A stretch of 64,000 bases of DNA from an uncultured Verrucomicrobiota bacterium (GCA_944389455.1 CALXMK010000013.1:1-64000), one strand, 5' to 3'; shown: positions 37,801 through 48,270, counted from the stretch's first letter. Notes: a model not told the origin generated them from the sequence alone. Numbers and translations: made by a program.

Positions 37801-39103
37801 TCAGCAACACCGTATGCCCGCGGGTAACCTCCTCCAAAACATCCCATACTTCACGAGGCTGACGCTCAATGAGCTTCTTAGCCGAACGCACAGTATGAAC
37901 ATAATTCAACTCTTTCAGACGGCGGATAATAAAAGGTTCAAAAAGAACCAACGCCATTTTCTTTGGCAAACCGCATTGATGAACCTTCAGCTCCGGTCCG
38001 ATAACAATCACTGAACGGCCGGAATAATCCACACGTTTACCCAACAAATTCTGACGGAAACGTCCGCTCTTACCCTTGAGCATATCGCTCAAAGATTTCA
38101 AATCGCGGTTACCAAGTGCTGAAACCGCGCGCCCGTGACGTCCATTATCCAACAGCGCATCCACTGCCTCCTGAAGCATGCGTTTTTCGTTACGAACAAT
38201 AACATCCGGAGTCTTCAGTGCTAATAAATTCTTTAGACGGTTATTACGATTAATAACACGACGATACAAATCATTTAGATCCGAAGTCGCAAATCTTCCT
38301 CCTTCCAGAGGTACTAGAGGACGCAAATCTGGTGGAATCACAGGTAAAACAGTTAATACCATCCACTCCGGACGAGCATGAGAATAAAGGAAGCCCTGAA
38401 GCAACTTAATCCGTCGAGAGAGCTTCTTCTTCGTCTGCTTGCTGCGCGTAGCAGCCATCTCCTCAACAATCTTATTAATCTCTTCCTGAAGATCAATCTT
38501 CGAGAGAGCATCATGGATAGCTGATGCACCCATCTTAGCCACAAATGCATCATGTCCATAAAGTTCACAAGCATCAGCATACTCCATTTCATTCAACAAC
38601 TGATACTTTGTCAAACCGGTCGTTCCAGGATCCACTACCATATAATCCTCATAGTAGATAACCCGTTCCAACTCCTTAACACTCATATCCAGCACAAGAC
38701 CAATACGAGAAGGCGCACATTTGAAATACCAGATATGGGTCACCGGTTCAGCCAAATCAATATGTCCCATTCTCTCACGGCGGACACGCGCCAGGGTCAC
38801 TTCCACACCACAACGGTCGCAAATAACGCCTCTATGCTTAATGCGCTTATACTTTCCGCAAGAACATTCCCAATCCTTTACAGGACCAAAAATGCGTTCA
38901 CAAAACAAACCGCCCTTCTCTGGCTTAAATGTACGATAATTGATAGTCTCCGGATTTTTTACCTCTCCCTTTGACCATGACCGGATTGTCTCTGGAGATG
39001 CCACTGAAATGGATACATATTCAACCTGATTGACTTTCTCCATTCCTAGCAGCTTCCGAGCCGCGTTTTTCTGAATTGTATTTGTTGTATTGGTAATCGT
39101 CAT
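34859..39103 (-). CDS. rpoC: DNA-directed RNA polymerase subunit beta'
   Basis: 1414 residues. Zn-binding segment [20 protein letters not shown] (about residue 80), clamp/rudder region [20 protein letters not shown], and the active-site [15 protein letters not shown] with three Mg-binding Asp. The second Zn site is around [14 protein letters not shown], and the trigger loop is [16 protein letters not shown]. The C-terminus ends with ~45 acidic residues ([10 protein letters not shown]). It starts 27 nt after rpoB with AGAGAG upstream. Length is typical. Confidence 0.98.
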   Translation of the reverse strand: MTITNTTNTIQKNAARKLLGMEKVNQVEYVSISVASPETIRSWSKGEVKNPETINYRTFKPEKGGLFCERIFGPVKDWECSCGKYKRIKHRGVICDRCGVEVTLARVRRERMGHIDLAEPVTHIWYFKCAPSRIGLVLDMSVKELERVIYYEDYMVVDPGTTGLTKYQLLNEMEYADACELYGHDAFVAKMGASAIHDALSKIDLQEEINKIVEEMAATRSKQTKKKLSRRIKLLQGFLYSHARPEWMVLTVLPVIPPDLRPLVPLEGGRFATSDLNDLYRRVINRNNRLKNLLALKTPDVIVRNEKRMLQEAVDALLDNGRHGRAVSALGNRDLKSLSDMLKGKSGRFRQNLLGKRVDYSGRSVIVIGPELKVHQCGLPKKMALVLFEPFIIRRLKELNYVHTVRSAKKLIERQPREVWDVLEEVTRGHTVLLNRAPTLHRLSIQAFEPVLIEGEAIRVHPLVCTAFNADFDGDQMAVHVPLSVEAQLEARLLMLSSNNIFSPSSGKPIMMPSQDITLGCYYLTADPRTAADKRERPYIFGNKFEAIYAWSDGSIRVHERILLANPDYGVETVFGDSKSRLIETTVGRVLFSEVWPTELGFYNKTAGKSQIATLISACYKHCGHDMTIKTLDKLKEFGFRYATRAGVSIGIDDMIVPKEKNQRIEVAQKQVNETEKQFKRGIITSGERYNKVVDIWTHCSDEIASVMLTTLKANQGKDEYNPLFMMVDSGARGNKQQVRQLAGVRGLMAKPSGEIIENPILSNFREGLTVLEYFISTHGARKGLADTALKTADSGYMTRKLVDVSQDVIIREEDCGTTNGIWVQAITDGDEERVKLTERIIGRYACDDILDPRNPSQILVAAGTEIDEATAKLIDDNGIERVKIRSVLTCESRSGVCACCYGRNLATGGKVKIGEAVGIIAAQSIGEPGTQLTMRTFHIGGTASQTFKQPEIRAHHDGVLKYADLRSVEIDDGHIVLNKNGYISVSNESGDILEEHKIVIGACILKPENSQVKKGELLVRWDPYNVPVISEHNGRVVFHDIIEGITVEHENGVAGSNLVVVEHKEDMRPQINIVDENDNVLGAYAIPSGAHIVVEPDSIIYAGSQLAKTPRRQAKTKDITGGLPRVAELFEARRPKDPAEVARFDGVVDMGPTQRGKRIIIITDPKTGESEEHQIPIGKHIIVFKGDYVKKGQQLTEGSVVPHEILDICGPQELQEHLLNEVQDVYRTQGVSINDKHVEIIIRQMLRKVRITEPGDSLFLWGEQVDRVAFEEENKRVDEMGGRPAEGQPVLLGITKASLQTDSFLSAASFQDTTQVLTEAATTGRVDALRGFKENVIMGHLIPAGTGFPTYRKVKLKPLIKSIEDTPQEEKSEEDLSSNPSKVSELKELLGTQDVYENPQENFSSETDDSDDE

Positions 39104-39130
39104 TTAATCTCTCTGTAATTTTATCCGGTT

Positions 39131-42100
39131 TTAAAAATTATCTTCTTTATCGCTGTCGCTGAACAAATCCTCGACACTTCTCTCTTCGGAATCGGAATCA
39201 GAATTGTTCTCCTCTTCCTCGAAATCCTCTTCTGCTCCAAAAGGCGTCACAAGTGCCCCTCCAGAACGATTGCGCTGAGCTTCCAGCAACAAATTACCTT
39301 CTTCCCCACCGGTTCCAACACGGACATCCATGCCCAGTGATTGCATTTCCTTCACCAGCACATTGAATGACTCTGGAACACCTGCATCCAGGGAATTATC
39401 TCCTTTGACGATGCTCTCATAAATACGAGTACGCCCCTGAACATCATCAGATTTGACTGTAAGAATCTCCTGCAGTCCATAAGCGGCTCCATAAGCTTCC
39501 ATGGCCCATACTTCCATTTCACCAAAGCGTTGGCCGCCATATTGAGCCTTACCGCCCAAAGGCTGCTGCGTAACTAGTGAATAAGGACCTACTGCACGCG
39601 CATGAATCTTATCGGCCACCAAGTGATCTAGTTTCATCATATAGATATAACCTACCACAACCTCTTGGTCAAAAGGTTCACCTGTACGGCCATCGATTAA
39701 AATAGTCTTGCCATTTTCCGGCAAGCCTGCCTTAACCAGATAATTGCGGATATCCCGTTCACTAATACCATCGAAAACCGGTGTCTCAAAATAGAGTCCT
39801 AAAATCTTAGCTGCCCAGCCCAAGTGAGTCTCCAACACCTGTCCGACATTCATACGGGATGGCACACCCAGAGGATTCAGAACAATATCTACCGGCTGAC
39901 CATCCTGCAAGAAAGGCATATCTTCCTCAGGAACAATTTTGGCAACCACACCTTTATTGCCGTGGCGTCCGGCCATCTTATCACCTACTGAGAGCTTACG
40001 TTTAGAAGCAATATAGACTTTAACGGACTTAACAACGCCATTATCAGTCAACTCTCCACCACTCTCAATCTGTTCTCTTTCTCCTTGATACTGAATCTCT
40101 ACATCCTCAAATTTCTTGCGGAACCCATTGATAATCTCATCAATCTTATTTTTGATAGGAGACGGATCAATTTCAATTCGGTCATAGGAACTGGATAATT
40201 TTCTCAGCAGCGTCTTTGTAATCTTGCGATTAGCGGGAATGATAACATCACCAGTCTCCCGATTCATCACATCCAACGGAATCTTCTCTCCTAAGAGAAT
40301 ATTGCTCAAAGCATCTGTCAACTGCTCACGCAAATCCTCTACCTTCGCGCGAAACTCATTATCAATCTGCCTCGCCATTTTACGTCCCTCAGAAGAAGTT
40401 TCACGGCGTTTCTCTCCCGATTTCTCACTATCCTTCTTAGAAGAAATCTTAACATCCATGACAATGCCATATGTACCAGAGGGCACTCGCAAAGAAGTAT
40501 CTTTTACATCCGCGGCCTTTTCTCCAAAGATCGCTCTAAGCAGCCTCTCTTCCGGAGCTAATTCTGTTTCACTCTTAGGTGTAATTTTACCTACTAAAAT
40601 ATCACCAGGTTTTACCTCAGCTCCGATACGGATAACCCCATCGGCACCTAAATTCTTCAGAGCTTCCTCTCCCAAGTTGGGAATATCACGAGTAATCTCC
40701 TCTGGTCCTAACTTAGTATCCCGAGCGCTGACTTCAAACTCATCAATATGAATTGATGTAAACACATCATCCTTGACGATACGCTCGCTGAGCAAAATGG
40801 CGTCCTCAAAGTTATATCCATTCCATGGCATGAAGGCTACCAGCACATTCTTACCAAGGGCCAGTTCTCCACCTTCCGTACAAGGACCATCAGCAATTAC
40901 ATCTCCCTTTTTAACCTTTTGGCCACGAGAAACAATGACTCGCTGATTAATACAAGTCGCAGCATTAGAGCGCATGAACTTACGCACTGAATAAACACAA
41001 ATTCCATTTTCTGGATCATGCTTCAGTGTACGAGCCAGATCCACTGTTCCGCTCTTTGTGATGATAATCCGTTCTGCGGTCACAGAGGCAACTATTCCAT
41101 CTATTTCGGATAAAATTACTGCGCATGAATCGCGTGCAACATTACCTTCTAAACCTGTAGCCACATACGGAGCATCTCCTTGCAAGAGAGGTACGGCCTG
41201 ACGTTGCATGTTTGACCCCATCAATGCACGGTTGGCATCATCATGTTCTAGGAATGGAATCAATCCAGCAGCAACAGAAACAACCTGTTTAGGAGAGACA
41301 TCCATATAATCCACAGCTGAAGGCTCTACATTGATGAAATCTCCTGAACGCCGGCATGTGACTAATGATGTCTTAAAGTTCCCCTCTTCATCAATCAAAC
41401 TATTAGCCTGCGCTACAATGAAGTTCTCCTCCCTATCAGCTGTCAGATACTCCACCTCCTGAGTTACGCGGCCATTCACTACTTTACGATAGGGTGTTTC
41501 TATAAAACCAAAATCATTAATTCGAGCAAATGTAGCCAATGATGCAATCAAACCGATATTGGGTCCTTCTGGGGTCTCAATAGGACAGATACGTCCATAG
41601 TGAGAAGAATGAACGTCGCGAACTTCAAATCCCGCACGATCACGAGATAATCCACCCGGCCCCAATGCAGAAAGACGACGCTTATGAGTCATTTCCGCTA
41701 AAGGATTAATTTGATCCATAAACTGTGAAAGCTGGCTGCGCCCAAAGAAATCACGAATCACAGCCGTCAACGCTTTAGGATTAATTAATTTGTCCGGAGT
41801 CATTGTCTCGGTGGATTGATCAAAGATCGTCATCTTTTCTTTCACCAATCTCTCGGTACGAGCTAATCCCGTCCGGCACTGATTGCAAAGCAACTCTCCT
41901 ACAGTTCTTACACGGCGGCTTCCTAAATGATCAATATCGTCTACACTACCATGGCCCATGCAGAGACGTAACAAATACCTTGTAGCATAAACCACATCAT
42001 CGGCCATCATCACGCGCACATCTTCACAGCCATCAGGTAAATTCAATTTCTGCTTTAATTTATAACGTCCTACGCGGCCCAAATCATAACGCTTTGGATC

Positions 42101-43093
42101 AAAAAATAATCGTTTAATCAACGTATTAGCGTTATTAACCGTTGGAGGATCCCCAGGACGCAGACGACGATAAATTTCCTTGAGTGCCTCATCCTTATTT
42201 TTAACAGGATCTTTCTTCAAACAACGGATCATTGCACCATCATCTACGGAAATATCAATCACCTTGATAGTCTTAACTTTCGCATCCTGAACGGCCATCA
42301 AGACAGCCTTAGAAAGAGGCTCAAAAGCACGTCCTACCGTAGAATTATTCTCACCATTAAGAACATCCTCTACTAAGGTTAAATTCTCAAGTCCCTTAGT
42401 ATCAATTATCTTCTTAACCTCAACCTCTTTAATATCATAGAAAAGCTTTAAAATATCCTGATCAGACGAATACCCCAATGCACGTAGGAAAGTCGTAATC
42501 AAAAATTTCCGCCGCAGTTTCTTTCTGTCAAGATAAACATAGAGCAAATCGCTCGTATCAAATTTGGCTTCAAACCAGGAACCTCTGTCCGGAATAATGC
42601 GATAAGAATAAAGTTTCTTACCATTTGGATGAACCGTAGATTCAAAAGCAATCCCCGGAGAACGATGCAGCTGGCTCACAATCACACGCTCGGCCCCATT
42701 AATCACAAACGTTCCCTGAGGAGTCATCATTGGGATATCCCCCATAAAAACCTCCTTCTCATGAACACTCTCATCGCTCTTATTTTTCAGCAAGAATGTT
42801 ACATACAGAGACGCTGCAAAAGTAACTCCCTCCCGGAGAGCTTTTAACCAAGTAAGCTTGGGTTCCTGAATACGATACTCCTTAAACTCAAGAGCTATGT
42901 TTTCATCAAAACTGTAAATCGGAAAAACCTCCGAAAAAACTGCTTGAAGTCCCGTATCCTTCCTCATCGAAGGAGAGACATCCGCTTGAAGAAACTCTTT
43001 GTAAGAACTGACTTGCAACTCAATCAGCATGGGAGGAGTAATAATCTCCTTAATTTTTCCAAAATTAACTCTTTTGGGCACTTTTGATGACAT
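39131..43093 (-). CDS. rpoB: DNA-directed RNA polymerase subunit beta
   Basis: 1320 residues. Starts [20 protein letters not shown]. The rifampicin-site region reads [20 protein letters not shown] then [21 protein letters not shown]. coli Asp516, His526 and Ser531 are conserved, but Asn518 and Ser522 (E. coli numbering) appear as Ile and Ala. Active-site [12 protein letters not shown] and the C-terminal [17 protein letters not shown] are intact. An acidic ~45-residue tail ([17 protein letters not shown]) follows the usual end. AGAGG precedes the ATG. The 336-nt leader to rplL holds a terminator, a candidate promoter and a second terminator-like hairpin. Confidence 0.98.
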   Translation of the reverse strand: MSSKVPKRVNFGKIKEIITPPMLIELQVSSYKEFLQADVSPSMRKDTGLQAVFSEVFPIYSFDENIALEFKEYRIQEPKLTWLKALREGVTFAASLYVTFLLKNKSDESVHEKEVFMGDIPMMTPQGTFVINGAERVIVSQLHRSPGIAFESTVHPNGKKLYSYRIIPDRGSWFEAKFDTSDLLYVYLDRKKLRRKFLITTFLRALGYSSDQDILKLFYDIKEVEVKKIIDTKGLENLTLVEDVLNGENNSTVGRAFEPLSKAVLMAVQDAKVKTIKVIDISVDDGAMIRCLKKDPVKNKDEALKEIYRRLRPGDPPTVNNANTLIKRLFFDPKRYDLGRVGRYKLKQKLNLPDGCEDVRVMMADDVVYATRYLLRLCMGHGSVDDIDHLGSRRVRTVGELLCNQCRTGLARTERLVKEKMTIFDQSTETMTPDKLINPKALTAVIRDFFGRSQLSQFMDQINPLAEMTHKRRLSALGPGGLSRDRAGFEVRDVHSSHYGRICPIETPEGPNIGLIASLATFARINDFGFIETPYRKVVNGRVTQEVEYLTADREENFIVAQANSLIDEEGNFKTSLVTCRRSGDFINVEPSAVDYMDVSPKQVVSVAAGLIPFLEHDDANRALMGSNMQRQAVPLLQGDAPYVATGLEGNVARDSCAVILSEIDGIVASVTAERIIITKSGTVDLARTLKHDPENGICVYSVRKFMRSNAATCINQRVIVSRGQKVKKGDVIADGPCTEGGELALGKNVLVAFMPWNGYNFEDAILLSERIVKDDVFTSIHIDEFEVSARDTKLGPEEITRDIPNLGEEALKNLGADGVIRIGAEVKPGDILVGKITPKSETELAPEERLLRAIFGEKAADVKDTSLRVPSGTYGIVMDVKISSKKDSEKSGEKRRETSSEGRKMARQIDNEFRAKVEDLREQLTDALSNILLGEKIPLDVMNRETGDVIIPANRKITKTLLRKLSSSYDRIEIDPSPIKNKIDEIINGFRKKFEDVEIQYQGEREQIESGGELTDNGVVKSVKVYIASKRKLSVGDKMAGRHGNKGVVAKIVPEEDMPFLQDGQPVDIVLNPLGVPSRMNVGQVLETHLGWAAKILGLYFETPVFDGISERDIRNYLVKAGLPENGKTILIDGRTGEPFDQEVVVGYIYMMKLDHLVADKIHARAVGPYSLVTQQPLGGKAQYGGQRFGEMEVWAMEAYGAAYGLQEILTVKSDDVQGRTRIYESIVKGDNSLDAGVPESFNVLVKEMQSLGMDVRVGTGGEEGNLLLEAQRNRSGGALVTPFGAEEDFEEEENNSDSDSEERSVEDLFSDSDKEDNF

Positions 43094-43130
43094 CTAAGCC
43101 TCTTTTAACGTTGTGTTCACTGAAGGTCTT

Positions 43131-43179
43131 AAAAAATAGAAAAACGACACCCCTCTTGACCTTCATCAAAAAAGAGGGG
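43131..43179 (-). terminator. Attenuator-like hairpin just upstream of rpoB
   Basis: On the minus strand CCCCTCTT (arm 172-179) pairs with AAGAGGGG (arm 150-157) over a 14-nt loop, followed by GTGTCGTTTTTCTATTTTTT. It ends about 40 nt before the rpoB ATG. Partial termination before rpoB is known in E. coli (rplL-rpoB attenuator); a similar role is inferred here. Confidence 0.7.
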
Positions 43180-43286
43180 ATTACCGTCTATCAATAGTTA
43201 CCGAACTACGATCTGTTGATATACATCTTTGGTTCTCTTCAAGAGAGAAGACTCCAGAGCATCAGATTCAACGAATCCGGCCTATT

Positions 43287-43314
43287 ATTGTACATTTAAA
43301 ACAGAAAAAAACAA
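43287..43314 (-). promoter_or_regulatory. Candidate promoter for rpoBC within the rplL-rpoB gap
   Basis: On the minus strand TTGTTT, 16 nt, TACAAT. It lies downstream of the rplL terminator and ~190 nt before rpoB. The -35 is only fair and the region is T-rich, so this is tentative. Confidence 0.35.
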
Positions 43315-43346
43315 GTTTTTTTTCGTACTATACGAAAAAATATCCT

Positions 43347-43388
43347 AAAAAACAGGGACAGGAATCAATAAATCAAAATTCCTGCCCC
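43347..43388 (-). terminator. Intrinsic terminator after rplL
   Basis: An 11-position stem with one mismatch (GGGGCAGGAAT with ATTCCTGTCCC on the minus strand, 12-nt loop) is followed by TGTTTTTTAGG. It lies ~40 nt after the rplL stop. Just beyond it a second inverted repeat, TTTTTTCGTA-CTA-TACGAAAAAA (about 43317-43340), is AT-rich and could act in either direction. Confidence 0.75.
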
Positions 43389-43429
43389 AATTCGTTTCGC
43401 ACAAAGGCGAATTTACAGTAAATAAGACC

Positions 43430-43807
43430 TTACTTAATCTCGATCTTAGCGCCGGCTTCTTCCAGCTTCTTCTTGGCGGCTTCGGCTTCTTCCTTAGTCA
43501 CACCCTCTAAAATAGCCTTCGGAGCTTCTTCAACCATCTTCTTGGCATCAGCCAAGCCAAGTCCAGCCTTGACTTCGCGAACAGCCTTAATCACGGCTAT
43601 CTTCTTAGAAGCATCGATACCAGCGATCACTACATCAAAAGAAGTCTTTTCCTCTGCGGGAGCAGCAGCGGCACCAGCAACTGCAGCAACAGCCACAGGA
43701 GCGGCAGCGGAAACACCCCAAGCCTCTTCAAGATTCTTTACCAGCTCGGCGGCTTCGATAACCGTCAGCTTACCCAACTCTTCAACTAATGCTTTAATAT
43801 CAGCCAT
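43430..43807 (-). CDS. rplL: 50S ribosomal protein L7/L12
   Basis: 125 residues. The N-terminal dimerisation helices ([20 protein letters not shown]), an Ala/Pro hinge ([14 protein letters not shown]) and the C-terminal factor-binding domain ([39 protein letters not shown]). L12 forms the stalk that recruits EF-Tu, EF-G and IF2. A 170-nt gap with small hairpins separates it from rplJ, and GGAAAG lies before its start. Confidence 0.98.
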   Translation of the reverse strand: MADIKALVEELGKLTVIEAAELVKNLEEAWGVSAAAPVAVAAVAGAAAAPAEEKTSFDVVIAGIDASKKIAVIKAVREVKAGLGLADAKKMVEEAPKAILEGVTKEEAEAAKKKLEEAGAKIEIK

Positions 43808-43978
43808 AATATTCTTTCCAGTGTCGTTCCCGAAGCATCGGGAAATTAGCCGGGTGCATCCCGTCCGACATCTATTTCTTCTTTTACCTTCTCCGGCTGG
43901 AAGAAGGCAAAAAATCTTTTTTATTCCTTACTCTTATTTATTACTTTTAAAATTTAATATAAGAAGATCTCTCCTCTT

Positions 43979-44512
43979 TTATTGCTCCTTATCCACATGG
44001 GCTTGGATAACTCGAGCCAACTGCTCACCCGGAGCCGCCAATGTACGAACCAATTTCGTAGCAGGCGCATTGATAGTCCGTAAGAGCATCGAACGGAGTT
44101 CATCCAGAGGAGGCAAGTCTGCCAATACATTCAGAGTCTTGGCATCCATACGCTCTCCATCTACATACCCATAACAAAGAACCCCTTTCTGAGTATCCTT
44201 ATTAAAATTCTTAACTGCTTTAGCGGAAGCCGCCACATCCTTCTGACCAGTTACAACGGCCAGCTGGCCAACTAAGCCTTCACCCACGTTCTTAAGTCCA
44301 GCTGCATCCGCTACCTGGCGGAAAACAGTCGTCTTAACAACATGAACTTCTGCGTTGGCTTCGCGTAAACGAGCCCGCAAATCCGCAAATTGCGGAACAG
44401 TCATGCCTTTATAGTCGATTAAAAGAAAAAACGGAGAAGCGCTTAGGCGAAGAGCATACTCCTGCCCCATCGCTACTTTGATTGTATTAAGTTTATCGGC
44501 ACCTTTTTTCAT
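43979..44512 (-). CDS. rplJ: 50S ribosomal protein L10
   Basis: 177 residues. L10 anchors L12 dimers to 23S rRNA. FLLIDYKGMTVPQFADLRAR, LREANAEVHVVKTTVFRQVA, and the C-terminal helix NAPATKLVRTLAAPGEQLAR with VIQAHVDKEQ. The gap to rplA is only 21 nt, so the long L10-autoregulatory leader of E. coli has no room here. Confidence 0.97.
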   Translation of the reverse strand: MKKGADKLNTIKVAMGQEYALRLSASPFFLLIDYKGMTVPQFADLRARLREANAEVHVVKTTVFRQVADAAGLKNVGEGLVGQLAVVTGQKDVAASAKAVKNFNKDTQKGVLCYGYVDGERMDAKTLNVLADLPPLDELRSMLLRTINAPATKLVRTLAAPGEQLARVIQAHVDKEQ

Positions 44513-44533
44513 CTTAATTCATCCCTTTCTTCA

Positions 44534-45244
44534 CTATTCCACTACTGCCGTACCACCCTTCAAAGAAATATGAACAGCAGGACTCATTGTCGTAGAAAGA
44601 GTAATACTGCAAATATAAGTTCCTTTTACGCTTGAGGGACGAGCCTTTTCAATCGCATTAATCGCTACTTTGGCGTTCTCTAAAATTTGTTCAGCAGTAA
44701 AACTGATCTTTCCAACCGGCATATTAAGGTTACTGGTCTTATCAACTTTATATTCCACGCGGCCAGCCTTGAACTCCTTCACTGCTTTTCCCGTGTCGTC
44801 GGTCACCGTTCCAGTCTTAGGATTCGGCATCAAACCGCGGGGACCCAGAACCTTACCCAATTTACGCACCTCAGCCATGGCTTCCGGAGTCGCAATCGCA
44901 ACATCAAAATCAACCCAACCACCGGCACACTTGGCAATCAAATCCTCAAATCCAACATACTCTGCTCCAGCTTCTACTGCTGCATCATGAGAAGGACCTG
45001 TTTTGGTGAAAACAATCACGCGAATTACACGGCCACTGCCATGAGGCAAAGGCACCGTACCGCGAACCATTTGATCAGATTGACGAGGATCTACACCTAA
45101 GTGGAAAGATAGATCCACTGTCTCATTGAACTTGGCCGGAGGAAAACTCTTGAGCACCTCCACCGCCTTTTTCAATGTATACTTCGCACTGGAATCAACC
45201 AGCCCCAGCGCTTTTTTATAACGTTTACTTTCTTTTCTCTGCAT
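44534..45244 (-). CDS. rplA: 50S ribosomal protein L1
   Basis: 236 residues. [40 protein letters not shown] and [15 protein letters not shown]1 forms the mobile stalk that ejects E-site tRNA and in many bacteria represses rplKA translation. Directly downstream of rplK. Confidence 0.98.
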   Translation of the reverse strand: MQRKESKRYKKALGLVDSSAKYTLKKAVEVLKSFPPAKFNETVDLSFHLGVDPRQSDQMVRGTVPLPHGSGRVIRVIVFTKTGPSHDAAVEAGAEYVGFEDLIAKCAGGWVDFDVAIATPEAMAEVRKLGKVLGPRGLMPNPKTGTVTDDTGKAVKEFKAGRVEYKVDKTSNLNMPVGKISFTAEQILENAKVAINAIEKARPSSVKGTYICSITLSTTMSPAVHISLKGGTAVVE

Positions 45245-45306
45245 TTTCTTTTGCGGTAATCGGATTTATTAAATCCTCCCGCCTTTTATCTTAGATTCCA
45301 CCGTGA

Positions 45307-45732
45307 TTAACCAACTACCTCAATACCCATGCTGCGGGCTGTACCGGAAATCACGCGGATTGCTGCCTCTTCACTATTTACGCTCAGGTCCTTGCCCTTT
45401 ATCTTCGCAATTTCTAAAATCTGCTTACGGGTTACCTTTCCTACCTTTTCGGTGTTCGGGGTCTTAGAACCGCTAGCAATTCCTGCTGCTTTCTTCAAAA
45501 GAACAGAAGCAGGAGGAGACTTCAGAATGAATTTAAAGGATTTATCCTGAAACACTGTTATGATCACAGGAATAATCATTCCCTGTTGATCTTTTGTGGC
45601 AGCATTGAACTCCTTACAAAATCCCATGATGTTCACACCATGCTGACCCAGCGCGGGACCAACCGGCGGGGCAGGATTAGCCTGTCCGCCCGGGATCTGC
45701 AACTTAATCTGACCGACAACTTTCTTTGCCAT
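45307..45732 (-). CDS. rplK: 50S ribosomal protein L11
   Basis: 141 residues, the exact family length. [35 protein letters not shown] and [13 protein letters not shown]11 binds the GTPase-associated centre and is the thiostrepton target and stringent-response sensor. No Shine-Dalgarno is evident before the ATG. Confidence 0.98.
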   Translation of the reverse strand: MAKKVVGQIKLQIPGGQANPAPPVGPALGQHGVNIMGFCKEFNAATKDQQGMIIPVIITVFQDKSFKFILKSPPASVLLKKAAGIASGSKTPNTEKVGKVTRKQILEIAKIKGKDLSVNSEEAAIRVISGTARSMGIEVVG

Positions 45733-45793
45733 AATAATCTAATGAAAATTCGCTATTTTAAAAAAGAAGAAATCCGTTTGGGGAAATACCTTC

Positions 45794-46345
45794 TTAGGCT
45801 TTCTCCACCTGCCAGTATTCAAGCTCTACAGGAGTATTGCGTCCGAAAATACTCACCATTACTTTCAGCTTACCTCTTTCCGGATCAATTTCCTCAATCA
45901 TACCGTTGAAATTCAGGAACGGACCATCATTAATTTTAACCGTTTCTCCAACCACAAAATTGATACGAGGTTTCTCTGTATCTTCCGATTCCGCAATACG
46001 GGCTTTAATCTCATCAACCTCTACATCAGGAGTCGGCATAGGTCTCTCTCCACCTACAAAGCCGATAGCCCCCTGAGTCTCATGAATAAAATACCACGGA
46101 ACATCATTAATGCGCTTATCATCCCCATAAAGAGCTACATTAATAAAAACATAACCCGGATATAATTTCCGGTTACTCACGCTCTTCTTTCCGCCGCGCA
46201 CCTCTACCACTTTTTCTACGGGCACTAAAACCTCTCTAATATAATCACGCACCCCTTCCTGCAGCTTGAGCCTTCGCTCAATTCCATCCTTTACCTTCAT
46301 CTCTTGCCCTGAAAGAGTATGGATAACAAACCACTGATACTTCAT
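45794..46345 (-). CDS. nusG: Transcription elongation/antitermination factor NusG
   Basis: 183 residues. The NGN domain (QWFVIHTLSGQEMKVKDGIE, KLYPGYVFINVALYGDD) and a C-terminal KOW (VGETVKINDGPFLNFNGMIE, then GRNTPVELEYWQVEKA). It couples RNA polymerase to S10 or Rho. It has an acidic linker (ESEDTEKP). It lies between secE and rplK, as in most bacteria. Confidence 0.98.
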   Translation of the reverse strand: MKYQWFVIHTLSGQEMKVKDGIERRLKLQEGVRDYIREVLVPVEKVVEVRGGKKSVSNRKLYPGYVFINVALYGDDKRINDVPWYFIHETQGAIGFVGGERPMPTPDVEVDEIKARIAESEDTEKPRINFVVGETVKINDGPFLNFNGMIEEIDPERGKLKVMVSIFGRNTPVELEYWQVEKA

Positions 46346-46383
46346 CTCTGCTAAATTTTGCCCGTACTTAATTTAAAACTCTA

Positions 46384-46662
46384 CTAGAGTTTCATTATAA
46401 ATTGGCTAACCACCAATGTAAAAATAAAATCTGCCGCCACTGTCATCAATCCAATAAGCAGTGAAGCAATAATAATTACTACCGTCGAGCCTTTTAACTC
46501 CGCTTTGCTCGGCCAAGTACATTTCTTAAGCTCTTCACGAGTCTCTTGGCTATAAATAGAAATTCTTTTTAACCAGCCTTTCCACCACGCAAAAGCGAAA
46601 AGACCTCCTATGACAACCGTCCAGATTGCCAGTTTAATTAATTCTTGTTTTGCTTGATCCAC
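46384..46662 (-). CDS. secE: Preprotein translocase subunit SecE
   Basis: 92 residues from GTG 46662. There are two hydrophobic segments: LIKLAIWTVVIGGLFAFAWW near the N-terminus and VVIIIASLLIGLMTVAADFI near the C-terminus. The SecE signature between them is SQETREELKKCTWPSKAELK. SecE clamps SecY in the membrane. The frame stays open farther upstream, but that stretch is the tRNA-Ser gene, so I reject the longer forms. GTG is the first suitable start after the tRNA, 20 nt away. Confidence 0.9.
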   Translation of the reverse strand: MDQAKQELIKLAIWTVVIGGLFAFAWWKGWLKRISIYSQETREELKKCTWPSKAELKGSTVVIIIASLLIGLMTVAADFIFTLVVSQFIMKL

Positions 46663-46681
46663 AATTAAATCACTTTCAGCT

Positions 46682-46770
46682 TGGCGGAGGGGGAGGGATT
46701 CGAACCCTCGAAGGTGTTTAGCCTTAGCGGTTTTCAAGACCGCCGCGATAGACCACTCTGCCACCCCTCC
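46682..46770 (-). tRNA. tRNA-Ser (anticodon TGA)
   Basis: Read on the minus strand, the acceptor arms GGAGGGG/CCCCTCC pair perfectly and are followed by discriminator G and encoded CCA. The anticodon stem GCGGT/ACCGC closes the loop CTTGAAA, giving anticodon TGA. A long variable arm (AAGGCTAAACACCTT) and GGTTCGAATCC confirm tRNA-Ser. It is inserted between tRNA-Trp and secE, an uncommon place for tRNA-Ser. Confidence 0.95.
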
Positions 46771-46779
46771 TACTGTCTT

Positions 46780-46855
46780 TGGCAGGGCAGGAGGGACTCG
46801 AACCCCCAACCGACGGTTTTGGAGACCGCTACTCTACCAATTGAGCTACTGCCCT
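46780..46855 (-). tRNA. tRNA-Trp (anticodon CCA)
   Basis: Minus strand. Acceptor AGGGCAG pairs with CTGCCCT and is followed by discriminator G and encoded CCA. The D-arm is GCTCAATTGGTAGAGT, the anticodon loop is CTCCAAA (anticodon CCA) and the T-arm has GGTTCGAGTCC. The tuf-trnW-secE order is conserved in many bacteria. Confidence 0.97.
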
Positions 46856-46884
46856 ACCTAAGCCAGAGACCGTGTGGTCTCGAC

Positions 46885-46924
46885 TAAAAAATTAAAGTGG
46901 AGCGAGCGACTTCCCGCTCCACTT
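46885..46924 (-). terminator. Intrinsic terminator after tuf
   Basis: On the minus strand AAGTGGAGCG and CGCTCCACTT pair perfectly (10 bp) and are followed by TAATTTTTTAG. It lies 17 nt after the tuf stop. A second small hairpin, GAGACC-ACAC-GGTCTC (46866-46881), sits between it and tRNA-Trp and may guide tRNA processing. Confidence 0.85.
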
Positions 46925-46940
46925 GAAAATAAATCAGTTA

Positions 46941-48131
46941 TTATTCAAGAACTTCACTGATACGACCGGCACCTACTGTTCTGCCGCCTTCACGAATAGC
47001 AAAACGTTGACCTTTCTCCATAGCAACAGGAGCGATTAGAGATACCGTCATTGCAATATTATCACCAGGCATTACCATTTCAACTCCTTCAGGGAGGGTA
47101 ATAGAACCTGTAACGTCCGTCGTACGGAAATAGAACTGAGGACGATAATTGTTCACGAAAGGAGTGTGACGACCACCCTCTTCACGTGAGAGTACATAAA
47201 CCTCAGCCTTGAAGTTCTTATGAGGAGTGATGGAACCTGGCTTAGCCAAAACCATACCACGCTCAACTTCATCTTTCTTAATACCGCGCAACAATACACC
47301 AATATTGTCACCCGCCTGAGCTTCATCCAAGAGTTTACGGAACATTTCAATATCCGTCACGACTGTCTTGCGAGTATCACGCAGACCAACAATTTCTACA
47401 TCAGTCATCCTCTTGAGAACACCGCGCTCAACACGACCGGTTACCACAGTACCACGACCTTCAATATTGAACACGTCTTCCAGAGACATCAAGAAAGGCT
47501 TGTCTACTTCGCGAACTGGCTCAGGAATATAGCTATCCAGGGCAGCGAGCAGTTCATCAATCGCCTTTACCCCTTCCGGAGTTCCAGCCTGCGCAGCTGC
47601 GGAAGAACCACGAATGATAGGAATCTCATCACCAGGGAAACCATATTTGGTGAGCAAGTCACGGATTTCCATTTCGACCAGATCCAACAGTTCAGGATCA
47701 TCAACCAAATCAACCTTATTCAGGAAGACCACCATTGCAGGCACACCTACCTGGCGAGCCAACAAAATGTGTTCACGTGTCTGAGGCATCGGACCATCAG
47801 CAGCACTCACAACCAAAATAGCACCGTCCATCTGGGCAGCACCAGTGATCATGTTTTTAATGTAGTCAGCGTGACCCGGACAGTCAACATGAGCGTAGTG
47901 ACGCTTCTCTGATTCATATTCTACGTGAGAGATGGCAATCGTAACCGTCTTAGTTTCATCACGAACAGTGCCACCCTTAGTGATTTCTGCATAGCTAACC
48001 TCTTTAGCCAAACCTTTGCGGGCCTGCTCCATAACGATAGCAGCCGTTAAAGTTGACTTGCCATGATCAACATGGCCGATGGTACCCACATTTACGTGGG
48101 GTTTAGTACGTTGAAACGACTCTTTTCCCAT
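46941..48131 (-). CDS. tuf: Translation elongation factor Tu
   Basis: 396 residues from ATG 48131. EF-Tu delivers aminoacyl-tRNA to the ribosome. G motifs: [36 protein letters not shown]. Domains II/III include [16 protein letters not shown] and [29 protein letters not shown] upstream of the ATG provides a Shine-Dalgarno (AGGA). The open frame continues upstream to 48239, but that is antisense-free tRNA-Thr sequence and should not be included. It is placed with tRNA-Thr and tRNA-Trp (tufB-like location), not behind fusA. Confidence 0.98.
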   Translation of the reverse strand: MGKESFQRTKPHVNVGTIGHVDHGKSTLTAAIVMEQARKGLAKEVSYAEITKGGTVRDETKTVTIAISHVEYESEKRHYAHVDCPGHADYIKNMITGAAQMDGAILVVSAADGPMPQTREHILLARQVGVPAMVVFLNKVDLVDDPELLDLVEMEIRDLLTKYGFPGDEIPIIRGSSAAAQAGTPEGVKAIDELLAALDSYIPEPVREVDKPFLMSLEDVFNIEGRGTVVTGRVERGVLKRMTDVEIVGLRDTRKTVVTDIEMFRKLLDEAQAGDNIGVLLRGIKKDEVERGMVLAKPGSITPHKNFKAEVYVLSREEGGRHTPFVNNYRPQFYFRTTDVTGSITLPEGVEMVMPGDNIAMTVSLIAPVAMEKGQRFAIREGGRTVGAGRISEVLE

Positions 48132-48194
48132 TGCAATTCCTGTTTTTGTGTTTTTTTTAAAACCGAACGCTCCGTTGCCCTTCTCTTTTAATGG

Positions 48195-48270
48195 TGGAGC
48201 CCACAACCAGGCTTGAACTGGTGACCTCATCCTTACCAAGGATGTGCTCTACCGACTGAGCTATGTGGGC
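48195..48270 (-). tRNA. tRNA-Thr (anticodon GGT)
   Basis: Minus strand. Acceptor GCCCACA pairs with TGTGGGC, then T and encoded CCA. The anticodon stem CATCC/GGATG closes the loop TTGGTAA (anticodon GGT). The T-loop GTTCAAGCC is standard. It is the first gene of the superoperon, 63 nt upstream of tuf and presumably co-transcribed with it. Confidence 0.97.

Noticed and set aside
44513-44533. L10 autoregulatory leader ahead of rplJ
   Set aside because: Only 21 nt separate rplA and rplJ; no room for the known L10 leader.
46663-46809. Upstream extension of SecE
   Set aside because: It overlaps tRNA-Ser and tRNA-Trp sequence; the SecE domain starts after GTG 46662.
48132-48239. N-terminal extension of EF-Tu by ~36 codons
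   Set aside because: The extra frame runs through the tRNA-Thr gene. ATG 48131 has an AGGA site and gives the standard 396-residue length.
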